A DNA stretch of 64,000 nucleotides, from the NCBI GenBank assembly GCA_030867875.1, contig JAOWCC010000441.1:372001-436000 (forward strand). Direction: 5' to 3'. The notes beneath the pieces are model-generated. The model was not told the DNA's origin. It was given only the letters and a program-made list of their open reading frames with translations, and did not search any database. Below, in pieces: positions 21,883 to 31,655 of this stretch. The translations under genes were made by a program, and so were the position numbers. This stretch comes from Actinernus sp. WN-2022 (Eukaryota; Cnidaria; Anthozoa; Actiniaria; Actinernidae). Within the stretch, counting starts at the first letter, position 1. The number at the start of each line of letters is the position of its first letter.

Positions 21883-24270
21883 TTTATTATATCCATTTTG
21901 AAATCTACTAAAAGCAAACATTTCGGGTTTCCGTGTCCCTCCCCCCCCTCCCCCTCCCCCCTGCTAGCCTATAATATTTTCAAATCAGTATGAGTTTGTC
22001 GCCATCATAAAAGGATTTTTTTTATGTGAAAGCTTCGTAAATAAATCAAACAATGGTATGAACTTAAAAATAATAACTTTTTAATCTCGTTTCTTTCAAT
22101 ATTTAAAGTGTACACATAAAACAGCCATTTTCAACCGGAAATGGATTACAACTCATTGCATATTCATGATCAAAAGTTCACGTGACAAGTGTGCAAAATT
22201 GAAGCTCTCGCAAATGCGAGGTTACATATATAGTTCAAGACACTTCATTGAGTCCACTAGTGTCGACACTAGTGTATTTAGTTCTAGTTTTCGTCATCTG
22301 AATCCAGGATAAAGGCTCGCCTTCGTCGTTTCGGTGGTTCTGGAGTGTCTTGGTTTTCTTTTGAGAAGAAATTGAAGGTGCATCCTGTGAAATTTTGGGA
22401 TGGAAGCTGCATCATTGGCGGGTTTGTGGTGCTACTGAAAGCCGCCATTCTGTATGCACTTGTGGAGTTTAGATTTGGCTGAAATGGCATGAAACCCATA
22501 TTCATCAGACCCACAGCCTGGTAGAATTGGTTTTGCGACTGTGTTTCACCACTTACAGAGCTTGTTAAAGCAACACTGGAGCTGTTATTGATAGTAGTTG
22601 GCGCTTCATAATTCGTTCGAGACAACTGATGTGAACTTGCTGGAACAATGCCAATGGCTTCGGTCGCGGTTTCCTGTTGCTTGATTTTCCCAGTGTTTTT
22701 GCTGGAATTCGACTCCTGGAAGCCACTTATTATATGGGAAAGTTCTCGACGCTGTGTCTCGTCTACTTAATCGTAATCATCCAGGGATGTTTCTCTTGCA
22801 TGACCAGTTATTTGACGAATAAGGTGCCGTGGTTGGCCCGATTTCTTGAGCTTCTGAACCAGCGTTTTTCTCATGCTGTGGTTCGTGAGTTTTTTTTTGG
22901 TTTGCAGACATGATGCCATGGATTTCATAAGCTGGCCAATGGTGTTTTCACCCATTCTAACTTTGTTGTACCATACATCTGGATTTTTTGGTCGATTTAT
23001 TGTGCTCAGATACAGGGGCCCGTTGTCTTTCATACCACTCGGTCGCTTGGCCAACCAGAGCTTGAAAAGCCGAACTGGATCTCTTTCTCCGCCGTCCGTA
23101 CTCCACATTACTTGAGGAGATGTTCTTCTCTTGATACTAAGACCACCAGTGCGAGTTTTGGTAGGATTTTCTGAGAATTCTACACTTTCACTTCCATCTT
23201 CGTGTGACCTGACGATGAAATCCTCGACATATGCATCGTACTGCTCCTGGCGGCCTCGAAATCCCATTTGCTCCGTCAAGTTTTTGAAGTTACGTTCGTT
23301 AAAACCCGGCCATTGTGGTCTCCAAGCTGACCCTTTTCCCAGAGTGTAAGTTCCTCCTCTGGTGCAAGTGGCTGGGACTTGTTTGGCCTCTTTCACTTGC
23401 CCTGTTGTCGCAACGAAATGGCCTTTGCATTCAGGGTTTGCTGTGACTGGTAAAATTCTCGCGATCTTACTATGCTGACAGGGTAGTTTTTGTCTTTCAA
23501 GTGTCTTTCTAGAGAACTTTGAATAATTCTGAGCGATTCTGGTTCATAGTCCTCGCCGTCCTTTTTCTTCACTTCAGCATAAAACTGGGTTAAAAGTTTG
23601 TCCAACGCTGCCGGCGCCACTGTTTCAATTTCCAATTCACCGAGGTTGCGGGACTGGCACCAGCTTTTAAAAACATTCAGCCATTGTTTAGTCGAGCGAG
23701 AAGTGTTTTTTTTCACAGCGACAGACTTCAGCTCCTCTATATCATTGTTGGAAACTATAGGGAATCTTGAAACATCTGGTTCATGGATTTGGACTTGAGT
23801 TGTTGCTGTTTGGGTTACACTTGTTTTGGTTTCGCTGGACTCCGGAGCGTACGAAGTTGCAGCCGTGTTTGTAGAAGTATCTGCTACATTTTCGTCAAAA
23901 CTGATTTCAAAACTCGGAAAATCACCCAACAGGAGTTCTTCAGATTCAAGGAGAGCATAGTCGTCATCTAGAAACTGTAAGTAATTGAATTCATCCATTT
24001 TTGTGTAGAAAAAAGGATTTTTTTCAGCAAAAACTGCAATTTTTTTTTGCCAAAAATGAATTGGCCTCCCTTTTTTTGCTGTAATCTGATTGGTTAGTTT
24101 AGTCCAGTCATGAAATATGATTGGTTGTTTTACCTTAGTCTTGAGTTGTGATTGGCTGAAAAAAGGATGCGATTACAGACTCAAAGTGTGCGATTTAGGC
24201 TGAAATCATGGCTGCTGGGAGCCAATCAGATTGCAGGAAACACTAGTGATTTCAAAATGGATATAATAAA
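21883..24270 (-). mobile_element. Crypton (tyrosine-recombinase) transposon bounded by a perfect 23-bp inverted repeat
   Basis: TTATATCCATTTTGAAATC (with four more bases outside) at 21883-21905 returns exactly inverted at 24248-24270, 23 of 23 bases. Between them lies one tyrosine-recombinase gene on the minus strand (22284-23998). Known Cryptons usually lack terminal inverted repeats, so the repeat could be part of this element's ends or of a host element it entered. Outside the left repeat stands a 130-bp hairpin. The unit is 2.39 kb. Confidence 0.7.
22284..23998 (-). pseudogene. Crypton tyrosine recombinase (DUF3504-type), broken in three places
   Basis: From ATG at 23998 the protein has an acidic start, then an SAM-like core-binding region (KKNTSRSTKQWLNVFKSWCQ, KKDGEDYEPESL) typical of Crypton/DUF3504 proteins. 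A TGA at 23393-23395 falls where relatives have GKGK; the same frame continues through RPNKSQPL and LTLWEKGQLGDH. A frameshift near 23285-23305 moves to the next frame, which holds the catalytic part: FRGRQEQ (first Arg), LTNHSMRKTL (HxxR), RQITGHARE (His) and SLDDYD (Tyr). A TAA at 22767-22769 follows directly; the frame then stays open to 22284, ending in a basic KRRRRAF stretch like a nuclear signal. Recombinases of this type cut and join DNA through the Tyr. All four catalytic elements survive, but the protein cannot be made whole. Nonsense, shift and nonsense argue for a dead copy. Confidence 0.85.
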
Positions 24271-25254
24271 TAATATAAACGTCTAAACACTGTATATACC
24301 AATCCAATAGTTTGAGAAACACTGGAAACCTAAGAGATACACAATTCACATATTGCATACTATGGATGTTGGCGTACATTGCCGAGAAAATACTACGGAT
24401 TATCGGATTATATATCGTTGTTCTTGCTCTTACTTTATCTAAAATTGTTTGTAGTAATGTTAACATTAGTGTCTGATGTTAGAGTGAAAATAAGCTGGTA
24501 GAGTTAACATGCTTACCGTGATCTTTAAGAACAGCTTACTAGAGCTTGTAGTTGTAGGATTTATAACAGTTATTTTGATTGCGTTTTTGACAGAATATAC
24601 GTTATTTAAAAGAGAGTGCGAGCAATATGATGATCGTTATTTAAAAAGTGTAAAGGATGTGATGTAAAGTCACGTGGTAAGCTGTAGTGCTAAATGTGCA
24701 CGCCCTACGAGGGTTAGAGCGAGCGTTACGTAAGTACGGTCGGTGATTTACGATTTAGAGTGAGCAAGATGAACGAATTTATTGAACATAAAGGCATAAG
24801 GCGAAGAAAAAGCCGAAGAGTGAGCCGAGAGATTTGGATCAAAAGGTGTTGGAGATGACTGATGTAGAGGTTATATTTGAAAACACGTGAACATTGTAGG
24901 TTGCAGACATGATGTAAAGAAAGAGACAGAAAGAGAAGTGGTTAATGATCAAGGAGAGGTGGTTAATGATCATGGAGAGGAAGAAAATCAAGGAGAGGTG
25001 GTTAATGATCCAGTAGAAGAAGAAAATCTTCTAGCCAATAAGTTGGCTAGTATAAAGTTAATGGTGAAGCAGGTTGTTTACAACATTTAGTTGCCATGGT
25101 AACAGGGCTACGTCCTCTTCTGGTATTTAAGTGGCAAACTCTATCATATAGGCTCAATTAGGTCCATGCCAACGTAGATTTCTGTTGGCACGTGCTGTCA
25201 AATCATGCCATTTATGGACTCGTTTGGGGTCTTCCCGTGAAGGCACTTTACCAA
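24271..25254. other. Non-coding stretch with a short in-frame tandem repeat
   Basis: No gene recognised. GTGGTTAATGATCAAGGAGA recurs three times at 24938-25018 and gives a 67-codon frame (24887-25090) with repeated EVVND peptides. The frame has no upstream exon evidence; it may be a small acidic peptide or chance. Confidence 0.35.
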
Positions 25255-25525
25255 AAAATATTTTTACATTTATTCTGTTTTACCACTCGAAGGTAGACAG
25301 AGAACCTCAACAGGCTTAAAGCCCCTCTATGGAGGTTTCCGAGGGCCTACGATTTATCATCCTTATCCAAGAAGACGTGAAGGCCTAACCGTTTACTGTA
25401 TCATGTAAGGGAAGCACGTTTCACTAACTTATTTAAGACCCTGAGTGTTGGTGAAGCCAGTGTTTGAACCTGCGGCCTCCCACTCGACAGACCGGAGCTT
25501 AACCACTGAGGTAACCGGGAGGTGG
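25255..25525 (-). mobile_element. SINE with tRNA-like head
   Basis: Reading the minus strand from 25525: GGTTACCTCAGTGGTTAAGC (A-box region) then GAGGCCGCAGGTTCAAACAC (B-box region, GGTTCAAAC), spaced as in a tRNA promoter. The body follows with GGATAAGGATGATAAATCG, which I know from coral SINE-like repeats. It begins exactly where the Mutator-like fragment ends at 25527. No tRNA cloverleaf acceptor is complete, so it is not a tRNA gene. Confidence 0.55.
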
Positions 25526-25526
25526 T

Positions 25527-26250
25527 TAAAGGTTGCCCTCGCTAAGCCTCTGGTATATAGGCTTTACCTTTGCAATCACAGGAAGAGCCAGTCCAATACC
25601 ATACTTGTAGCTGTCAAGCTGACCAGTGGCTTTGGCACATTGGTATTTATACCAATTCGAGGCTCCAGTTGGACAATAGTCGTGCAGCATGGCTTGCATT
25701 CGAGGAGCAATGAAATAGGCCAGCCAGCACTGCAGCCTCCATCCCTGCCAAGTTGCCCACATTTCATCTAATGGCAATACCATAATAGTTTTGTAGCTTG
25801 TCTATCATATCATCAGTGAGCTTTCCCTTCTCTCCACGATTTTTTTCAGCTTCCTAAGTGCTGTGCCAACACGCTTTTGTACATATCCAATGCATTCTTT
25901 TTTCTCAACTTCAATCCCATCGGGCATGTATACACCTTTCACCACATTGTAACCTTTGCTGTCGCCATCCCCATACAGTTCAGAATGTCTTATATTCTGC
26001 AGCTGGATGGAACGCTGAAATATGCGTTCAGTTCCCTCAGCTTCCATGACAGGTTCCGACCCCTTGTAGTTGGCTTTATAGTTGTTGTGGTCTGCCGTTC
26101 ACAGCCGGTACTCCTCACTCTCTTGCATATGTTTGTCAGGGCCTCTATATCCAGGACTTTGCCAGTGTCCATGGATATGGCATCTACACACCCATTCTGG
26201 GAGGAATATCCCCGTCTCTGCCAAGTGCCATCCCATGACACAGCAGAACA
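25527..26250 (-). pseudogene. Mutator/Kolobok-like transposase, catalytic core half, degraded
   Basis: From 26250 on the minus strand: VSWDGTWQRRGYSSQNGCVD and AISMDTGKVLDIE, the start of the Mutator-like transposase domain. A frameshift near 26130 and an in-frame TGA follow; then MEAEGTERIFQRS, ELYGDGDSKGYNVV and KKECIGYVQKRVGTALRKLK (26047-25805), and after another shift YFIAPRMQ, YCPTGASNWYKYQ and VIAKVKPIYQRLSE to 25527. The D in WDGTW and the DGD in YGDGDSK are conserved positions of the family. The N-terminal half is missing here, but a complementary N-terminal half on the same strand stands at 34330-33749. Inactive. A SINE abuts its end. Confidence 0.85.
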
Positions 26251-26329
26251 ACACCAATAATTTTATTTACCCTTATGAATGACGTTAATACAATTAAATA
26301 AAAAGAAATATAAATACTAAGGGGGGTGC

Positions 26330-26625
26330 TGGCTTCCCGAAATAACCAATAGGGTTAACGTGCCACTACGATCAAAATTGACCATCATAGAAACCAAATT
26401 TTCAGTTGCCAAATGAATCTACACTAACCAAATGACAAATAAAAAGAAAATTAAAAAGAATCAAGTAAATACGGACTCCGAAATTTGAAGCGAAAATTTC
26501 GAAAAAAACGTCCGCCATTACTCAGTTCATGTAGTCGAAGCCCGCGGAATTTTATCAGCGGTCGCCCTTCTGTGACGTCATCCAATCAACACACTCGCTT
26601 GACCTTCCATTTTCTCTTACAAACG
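26330..26625 (+). promoter_or_regulatory. Left terminal repeat / promoter of the P2X7-like gene
   Basis: Three blocks are shared, in inverted order and with nearly equal spacing, with the region upstream of the THAP gene: GTGCCACTACGATCAAAATT (26360-), AACGTCCGCCATT (26507-26519) and TGACGTCATCCAATCAA (26573-26589). Gaps are 147 and 66 bases here, 139 and 67 there. The last block holds a palindromic CRE/ATF site and a CCAAT-type box, 45 bases before the gene's ATG. It reads as a promoter that is also one end of a larger inverted structure. Confidence 0.65.
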
Positions 26626-26633
26626 TTTGAAAA

Positions 26634-28629
26634 ATGTGTTCAGAGGCCGAGTCAGTTTCTAACTCCTTTTCGTCCGAAAGCGATCGGGAATCATGCTCGG
26701 AATCTTCAGAGCATTCAAAGCTTGAATTTCTCCCATACGATGAAGATGTCGAGCCATTGGCAACGGAGCAAGAGGCTGCCGAGTATGCTGACCAAGTTGC
26801 TCGCGAAGAACAGGAATACCGAAGGCGATATACTGGTGAAACTGACGTCAATATGTGGTTTGTAACACCCGTTTCTGAACAGTTATATGCATTATCGTTT
26901 TGAGAGTCTTGTGAATGTTTTTGAGACAAGGGACAAGGTAATACGCAAGCAATTGACGTGACTTGCGAGTTTACGTAGCTTGTCACCAAAAAGCAAAATA
27001 GACCCTCCAGTTCCACGTTTTTTTAAACTTTTGATATATAAGCTTACGTATAACAGCAAAACAGTCGATACTGCTGAATTCCTTCCAGTTAGTCAAAATC
27101 CCAAATTTGAGAGATATCTTGAATAGGAGCAAAGTTATAGACTCGCAAACTCCGGAACATTTTACACACATTGTATATATGGAAATGAAACCATGGAAAT
27201 GTCGTCGAAATTTCCATATAAACGTCTTTTAAAATTTTCCCGGCCACTTCCAAAAATCACTTTAAAACTGTGCCAGATACTCCAATATTAGACTCGTTCT
27301 ATGAATGATTTGGGGTTGAAAATGGTTAGGTTTTTATTTTATTTTTGAAGGTTTATAGGTTTGTAGAAGGTTTGTATGAGAATTTGAGAAAATGCATTAT
27401 TAAAATAATTAATGAACCAAGTAGCCGGGTATTCTATATTCTATTATATATTTATCTGTGGATAAATAGAGGTTTTGTTATTATTATTATCAAACGTGGA
27501 AGATTCTTTGAATTACGATAAGATAAATTATGCCAAGAATGTCTGAAAATTAAAAGTTAGTTAATGTTATTATTGTGCCTGTATGTACTTTATGCTCGCA
27601 GGATATAATTAAATTTGAATATAATTTGAATGGCAGGTGCAAGTGCTCCCAGTGTTCCATCGAGGGGGTTACTAAAGCAGAGGAATGTATGTGCTGCATG
27701 GAAATTGACCGATGCAATGAAACAATGGAGGCAGTTGGCAAACAGAATGAGTGTATAACACTACACCCAGGATTTAGAGATGTTTGCCTGAATAGATGGG
27801 TGCTGGAAATTGCTGCCTTAGGCCTTAAAACTAAAGCAAAAGCTACCAAACTGTGTTTAATCATGGGCTCAAGACTGAGGCAGAGTAAGTTGTTCTTGCA
27901 CCTTTATTTTTTTTATTGAGACTGTATATATATTACGTACTATATATATATAGTTATAAAGGGAGCAGTCATTATTTACTGGGTCAGGTGGTAGGAGGTG
28001 GGAGAGTGCGAGGAGGGGTTACAACGTTTTGAAGGCTGTTTATTTTTACTAGTAGAATATAGGGGTTAATATTTTCCCTATACACTTGAAGGAGGCAACA
28101 ATTTATGAGAAACAACAATTGCTTAGGAGGGGTTATACATGTATTAATTTTAAGTTTATTACCGTTTTTGGTGAAGTGCAACCCTGAAAGTTTCAAGTCT
28201 TGTTTGGAAAATGGCATCTTGCCGACCGTCAAACTGTCTAGGCTCATACAAAGCTTTTACTCCCTAGACTTAATTCAATTTTGATTGATGGTTGGCCAAA
28301 TGTAATTTTCCAAAGGAGACTTGAAGCTTTCAGGGTCGCACTTCAATGAAAACAGTAATAAAATTACCCCCACCCCCTACAAATATGACCGCTCCCTAAG
28401 GGAATCAAGGGTGGCACCAAGATATTATATATTTAACTCCAAAATCCCAATTATAATTTTGTTTCTAGGTTTCTACGATCAGTGTCGTAGACAGCTTGTC
28501 CGTCTCATATGGGAAAACGTTGGAAGCTCAAGGCGTTTTCCTTTGCCATGCTGCACCTATAATGTCATTAGAGCAGAATTTCCAAGTGAAAATGGTGAAT
28601 ACCATGGGTTTGAGGATGATGAAGACTAA
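26634..28629 (+). CDS. P2X7-ballast-domain (P2X7 intracellular-type) protein, 3 exons
   Basis: Exons 26634-26857, 27637-27884 and 28469-28629 join in phase (2, then 1) to 210 residues. The start MCSEAESV and an acidic Ser/Glu-rich stretch lead to VNMWCKCSQC (the first junction), EECMCCMEIDRC, ECITLHPGFRDVCLNRWVLE and, in the last exon, LPCCTYNVIRAEFPSENGEY followed by HGF. The CxC...ECxCC...CIT..P.F...CL and the final IRxxFP(S)xxGxYxGF are the pattern of the zinc-binding cytoplasmic ballast domain of vertebrate P2X7 receptors, found here alone, without channel segments, as is common in cnidarians. Cysteines likely bind zinc. Promoter with CRE and CCAAT-type sites 45 bases upstream is shared with the THAP gene at 33.4 kb. 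Intron 2 holds a MITE. All three exons are intact. Cellular role unknown. Confidence 0.85.
27961..28397. mobile_element. MITE with GGGAGC(A/G)GTCAT ends in intron 2 of the P2X7-like gene
   Basis: GGGAGCAGTCATTATTT at 27961 and, inverted, AAATATGACCGCTCCCT ending at 28397 are the ends. Inside, GAAGTGCAACCCTGAAAG at about 28172 pairs with CTTTCAGGGTCGCACTTC at about 28328, forming a hairpin. It lies wholly within the intron, so it does not disturb the coding sequence. Confidence 0.65.
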
Positions 28630-28751
28630 TCAAAGCTAACATGATTCAGTTGTTCAGAGGGTAGATATACATGTAACAATGCTATCCACTGGATATATAT
28701 ACATGTGTAACACTTTGATATAGCCCCTTTAATGCTATCCCAGGTAGAGAA

Positions 28752-29290
28752 TCTTGCCAAGATCATCATAAGATCTTGTCAAGATCTTGGCATAATCTTG
28801 GCAAGACCTTGCAAGATCTTGCAAAAGATCTTACAGGATCTTGCGCAAGATCTTACAGGATCTTGGATGATCTTACAGGATCTTGTGTAAGATCTTGGCA
28901 TGATCTTGCCATGTTCTTGGCATGATCTTGGTATAATCTTGGCAAGACCTTGCAAGATCTTGGACGATCTTACAGGATCTTGTGTAAGATCTTGCCACAA
29001 CCCTGCAAGATCATCCAAGATCTTACACAAGATCCTGTAAGATCATATAAGATCCTGTAAGATCTTGCGCAAGATCTTACAGGATCTTGGATGATCTTAC
29101 AGGATGTTGTGTAAGATCTTGTGTAAGATCTTGCAAGATCTTGCCACAACCATGCAAGATCATCCAAGATCTTACACAAGATACTGTAAGATCATCCAAG
29201 ATCCTGTAAAATCTTTTGCAAGATCTTGCAAAGTCTTGCCCAAGACCTTGGATTATCTCATAGACTGATCTTGGTAAGATCTTTTCAAAT
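28752..29290. repeat. CAAGATCTTG-rich palindromic repeat cluster (right copy)
   Basis: About 540 bases made almost only of GATCTTGCAAGATCTTACAG and CAAGATCCTGTAAGATC variants. Every unit is near self-complementary. Minus-strand open frames (KILQGLAKI..., QDPVRSCARS) are repeat translations. Same core word as the cluster at 209-515. Expected to form many alternative hairpins. Confidence 0.85.
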
Positions 29291-30189
29291 TCTTGGTATT
29301 ATTTTTGGTATGTTTGCAGATTATACCCATCAATAGAATACAATGTTTCACTTTCAATTGTCTTCTTGTTTTATTAACAATAAAAATATCAATTTATCTC
29401 TTGTAAATTTACTATTACAGCACTTTTGCTAAAACACAGCAGTTACGTAATAATACAACTGGATTTATACAATAAAAATATGATTTTTGCACACATTTTT
29501 GGCAACATTAACAAATATATTTGTATTTAAACTTTTTTCAACACTATGCTCTATATTAATTAAAATCCCTAAATTTCTTTCTCTACAAGAAACCTTAAAT
29601 TCTAAATTCTTAGAATTAATGCCCTATTTTCGTTAAGCATGTGCTATTATGACTATAGCTAGATTTTCTTTTTCTTGAACAAATAAAATAAGAAGGGTCT
29701 ATAGGGTCAATAACACCTACATGTATATTACAACAATTTTTGCTAGCAAGACAAGTTGATTGATTTTGATCTGATTTGGTGAGCTAAATTATTACAATTT
29801 ATAATCCGAATAAAGTATATTCATGATCTGAAAGGTTACGATGTAAAAAGTTAACATATTGAAGTTGCTTTTTCAGAAACTTTTTAAGGTCACATGAAAA
29901 GCCCACTTGCGCTCAAAATATTATCTTAAATCGTGTATCAGCTTAATTTGTGAATAAGCATGTCAACTTAATTGCCACCATGAAGACCTAGCACAGCATC
30001 TTATTTCAAATTATTTCAGCTACTTCTTTACTTCTCTTTATTCGAAAAAACTTATGGATCTGAAATGCCAAATCACAAGTTAATCACAGAAATAAACTCA
30101 AGCTCACTCACATGCTTGAATTAGATCAACAAAGAACTGAAATAATTGAAGAAGTTTCAACAGCAATATAATTATAAATGTCTTGTGTT
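29291..30189. other. Non-coding stretch, no gene seen
   Basis: AT-rich, without domains or clear splice-bounded exons. It is the space between the CAAGATCTTG cluster and the foldback element. Confidence 0.5.
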
Positions 30190-31105
30190 TAAAGTGCATA
30201 TGAACCTTTGTGCAATTTTCATAGCTATGAACCTCAGAAACGTTTTGAGTACTTCTGTGAAGAAATGTTTGGTTTACAAGGAATACTCTATCTTCTATGC
30301 TTGTTTGAAATAGTGGAAACATAACCTATCCTGACTCATTTCTGTGTAAGTAAAAGCCTGGGTCGATTCCTGAGTAGATGTCATTTAATTAATTCGACTT
30401 TGCAATAATTTGAATAAAAACGTACAATTTTCACTAATATGACTTTTTCCTTTACTAACAACCATAAACTGTGTATATTATTTAAAAATCAATGTTTTTG
30501 TGATAGAAAGGCGCCATGGAGAATAATGCATTAATGAGATGACGTCTACTCAGGAATCAACCCAGGCTTTTACTTACGTGGAAATGAGTCAGGCAAGGTT
30601 ACGTTTCCACTATTTCAAACAAGCGTAGAAGAAGAGTTGTTACCACAACTGCCGGTAATCTCGCGATCTGATTGGTCGATGTACGGTGGTAAATGAGAGT
30701 CCAGACAACGGTGCTGACGCGAGAAAGTTATAGACAACGCTGGCTCTTTCAAAGCTGTCACGCTTTGTAACGAAACTTCCTTGTAACGAAACTTGCTTGT
30801 ACGTTTTCTAATATTGTCGTAAAAAACAAATTTCCTCTGGTTTTCCGTGGTGTGGTCTCTTATTTACCACGATTTACGTCATCACATGGTCAAAATTTGT
30901 TGTGGACTCACTTGGCTCTGCCTCGTGAGTTCACAACAAATTTTGACCATGTGATGACGTAAATCGTGGTAAATAAGAGTCCACACCACGGAAAACAAGA
31001 GGAAATTTGCTAAATTATCTGTAAACCAAACATTTCTTCGCAGAAGTACTCAAAACTTTCCGAGGTTCATAGCTATGAAAATTGCACTAGGTTCATATGT
31101 ACATG
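30190..31105. repeat. Nested foldback element with interrupted right arm
   Basis: The left arm is continuous (30190-30384). Its inverted partner is in two pieces: the inner part at 30539-30634 (GATGACGTCTACTCAGGAAT pairs with ATTCCTGAGTAGATGTCAT) and the outer part at 31021-31105 (GTAAACCAAACATTTCTTC pairs with GAAGAAATGTTTGGTTTAC). About 386 bases (30635-31020) stand between, containing a separate hairpin. So a foldback of about 195-base arms was later invaded in one arm by another element. Confidence 0.75.
30828..31008. repeat. Near-perfect hairpin, 84-bp arms, 13-base loop
   Basis: AAATTTCCTCTGGTTTTCCG at 30828 to GGACTCAC at 30911 is matched inverted by GTGAGTTC at 30925 to AAATTT at 31008, with only three or four differences; loop 30912-30924. 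High arm identity means it inserted recently. Non-coding MITE-type element. Confidence 0.85.
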
Positions 31106-31655
31106 TATTTTAAGGCCAAGTTACATACTATAAACACACCTAGCTAGTGAAACTTGACATTGTAGTACAAAACAAGCACATACAACACTTGGTACTCTGT
31201 TGTTTTGAGCCACCAACTTTGGACATGTCTTTTCGTTCTCAGCCTTACAAATGCTTTTCATCCTCCTAGTCTTCTGCATGATCTCTCACAATCTCAACTT
31301 CATTGTTGTTCTGGTTCTCTATCCCCTATGAGCTCACTAGGGTCCCCATCCCCTTAGTTGTCTTATTCTCTTATGTTTATTGATATCTTCGTTATCTATT
31401 TATTTATGTATCTATTTATTATATTCATGCCCCCTTCCCAGTAGACAGTCTTTGATTGTGATCCACCGCTAGCCACCTTCGTCATGTACCGGTAATTCAC
31501 TTGAGGAGGCCAACATAGGAAGCCCAAGTGAATCTGGTGCCAGAGATGGGTCATCCTAAAAACAAGTTTGAATGCATTTCATAGATATACTACATGAATA
31601 CCAGCTACCTGCATTAAGTATGATCAGTTAATTGACAGTTGTGTACTATGCTCAC
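31106..31655. other. Non-coding stretch with one weak exon candidate
   Basis: The only candidate is a minus-strand piece starting at 31555 after the acceptor TTGTTTTTAG, peptide DDPSLAPDSLGLPMLASSSE. It could extend the THAP gene if the TAG at 31658-31656 is spliced around, but the frame gives no support for that. Confidence 0.25.

Noticed and set aside
23598..23971. Plus-strand open frames over the Crypton gene
   Set aside because: Shadows of the minus-strand recombinase, which has domain evidence.
25440..25525. tRNA gene on the minus strand
   Set aside because: Same reason: a tRNA-like head of a SINE, with no complete acceptor stem.
28752..29290. Possible CRISPR-like array
   Set aside because: Units are irregular and self-complementary without unique spacers of constant length, and the setting is a eukaryotic genome.
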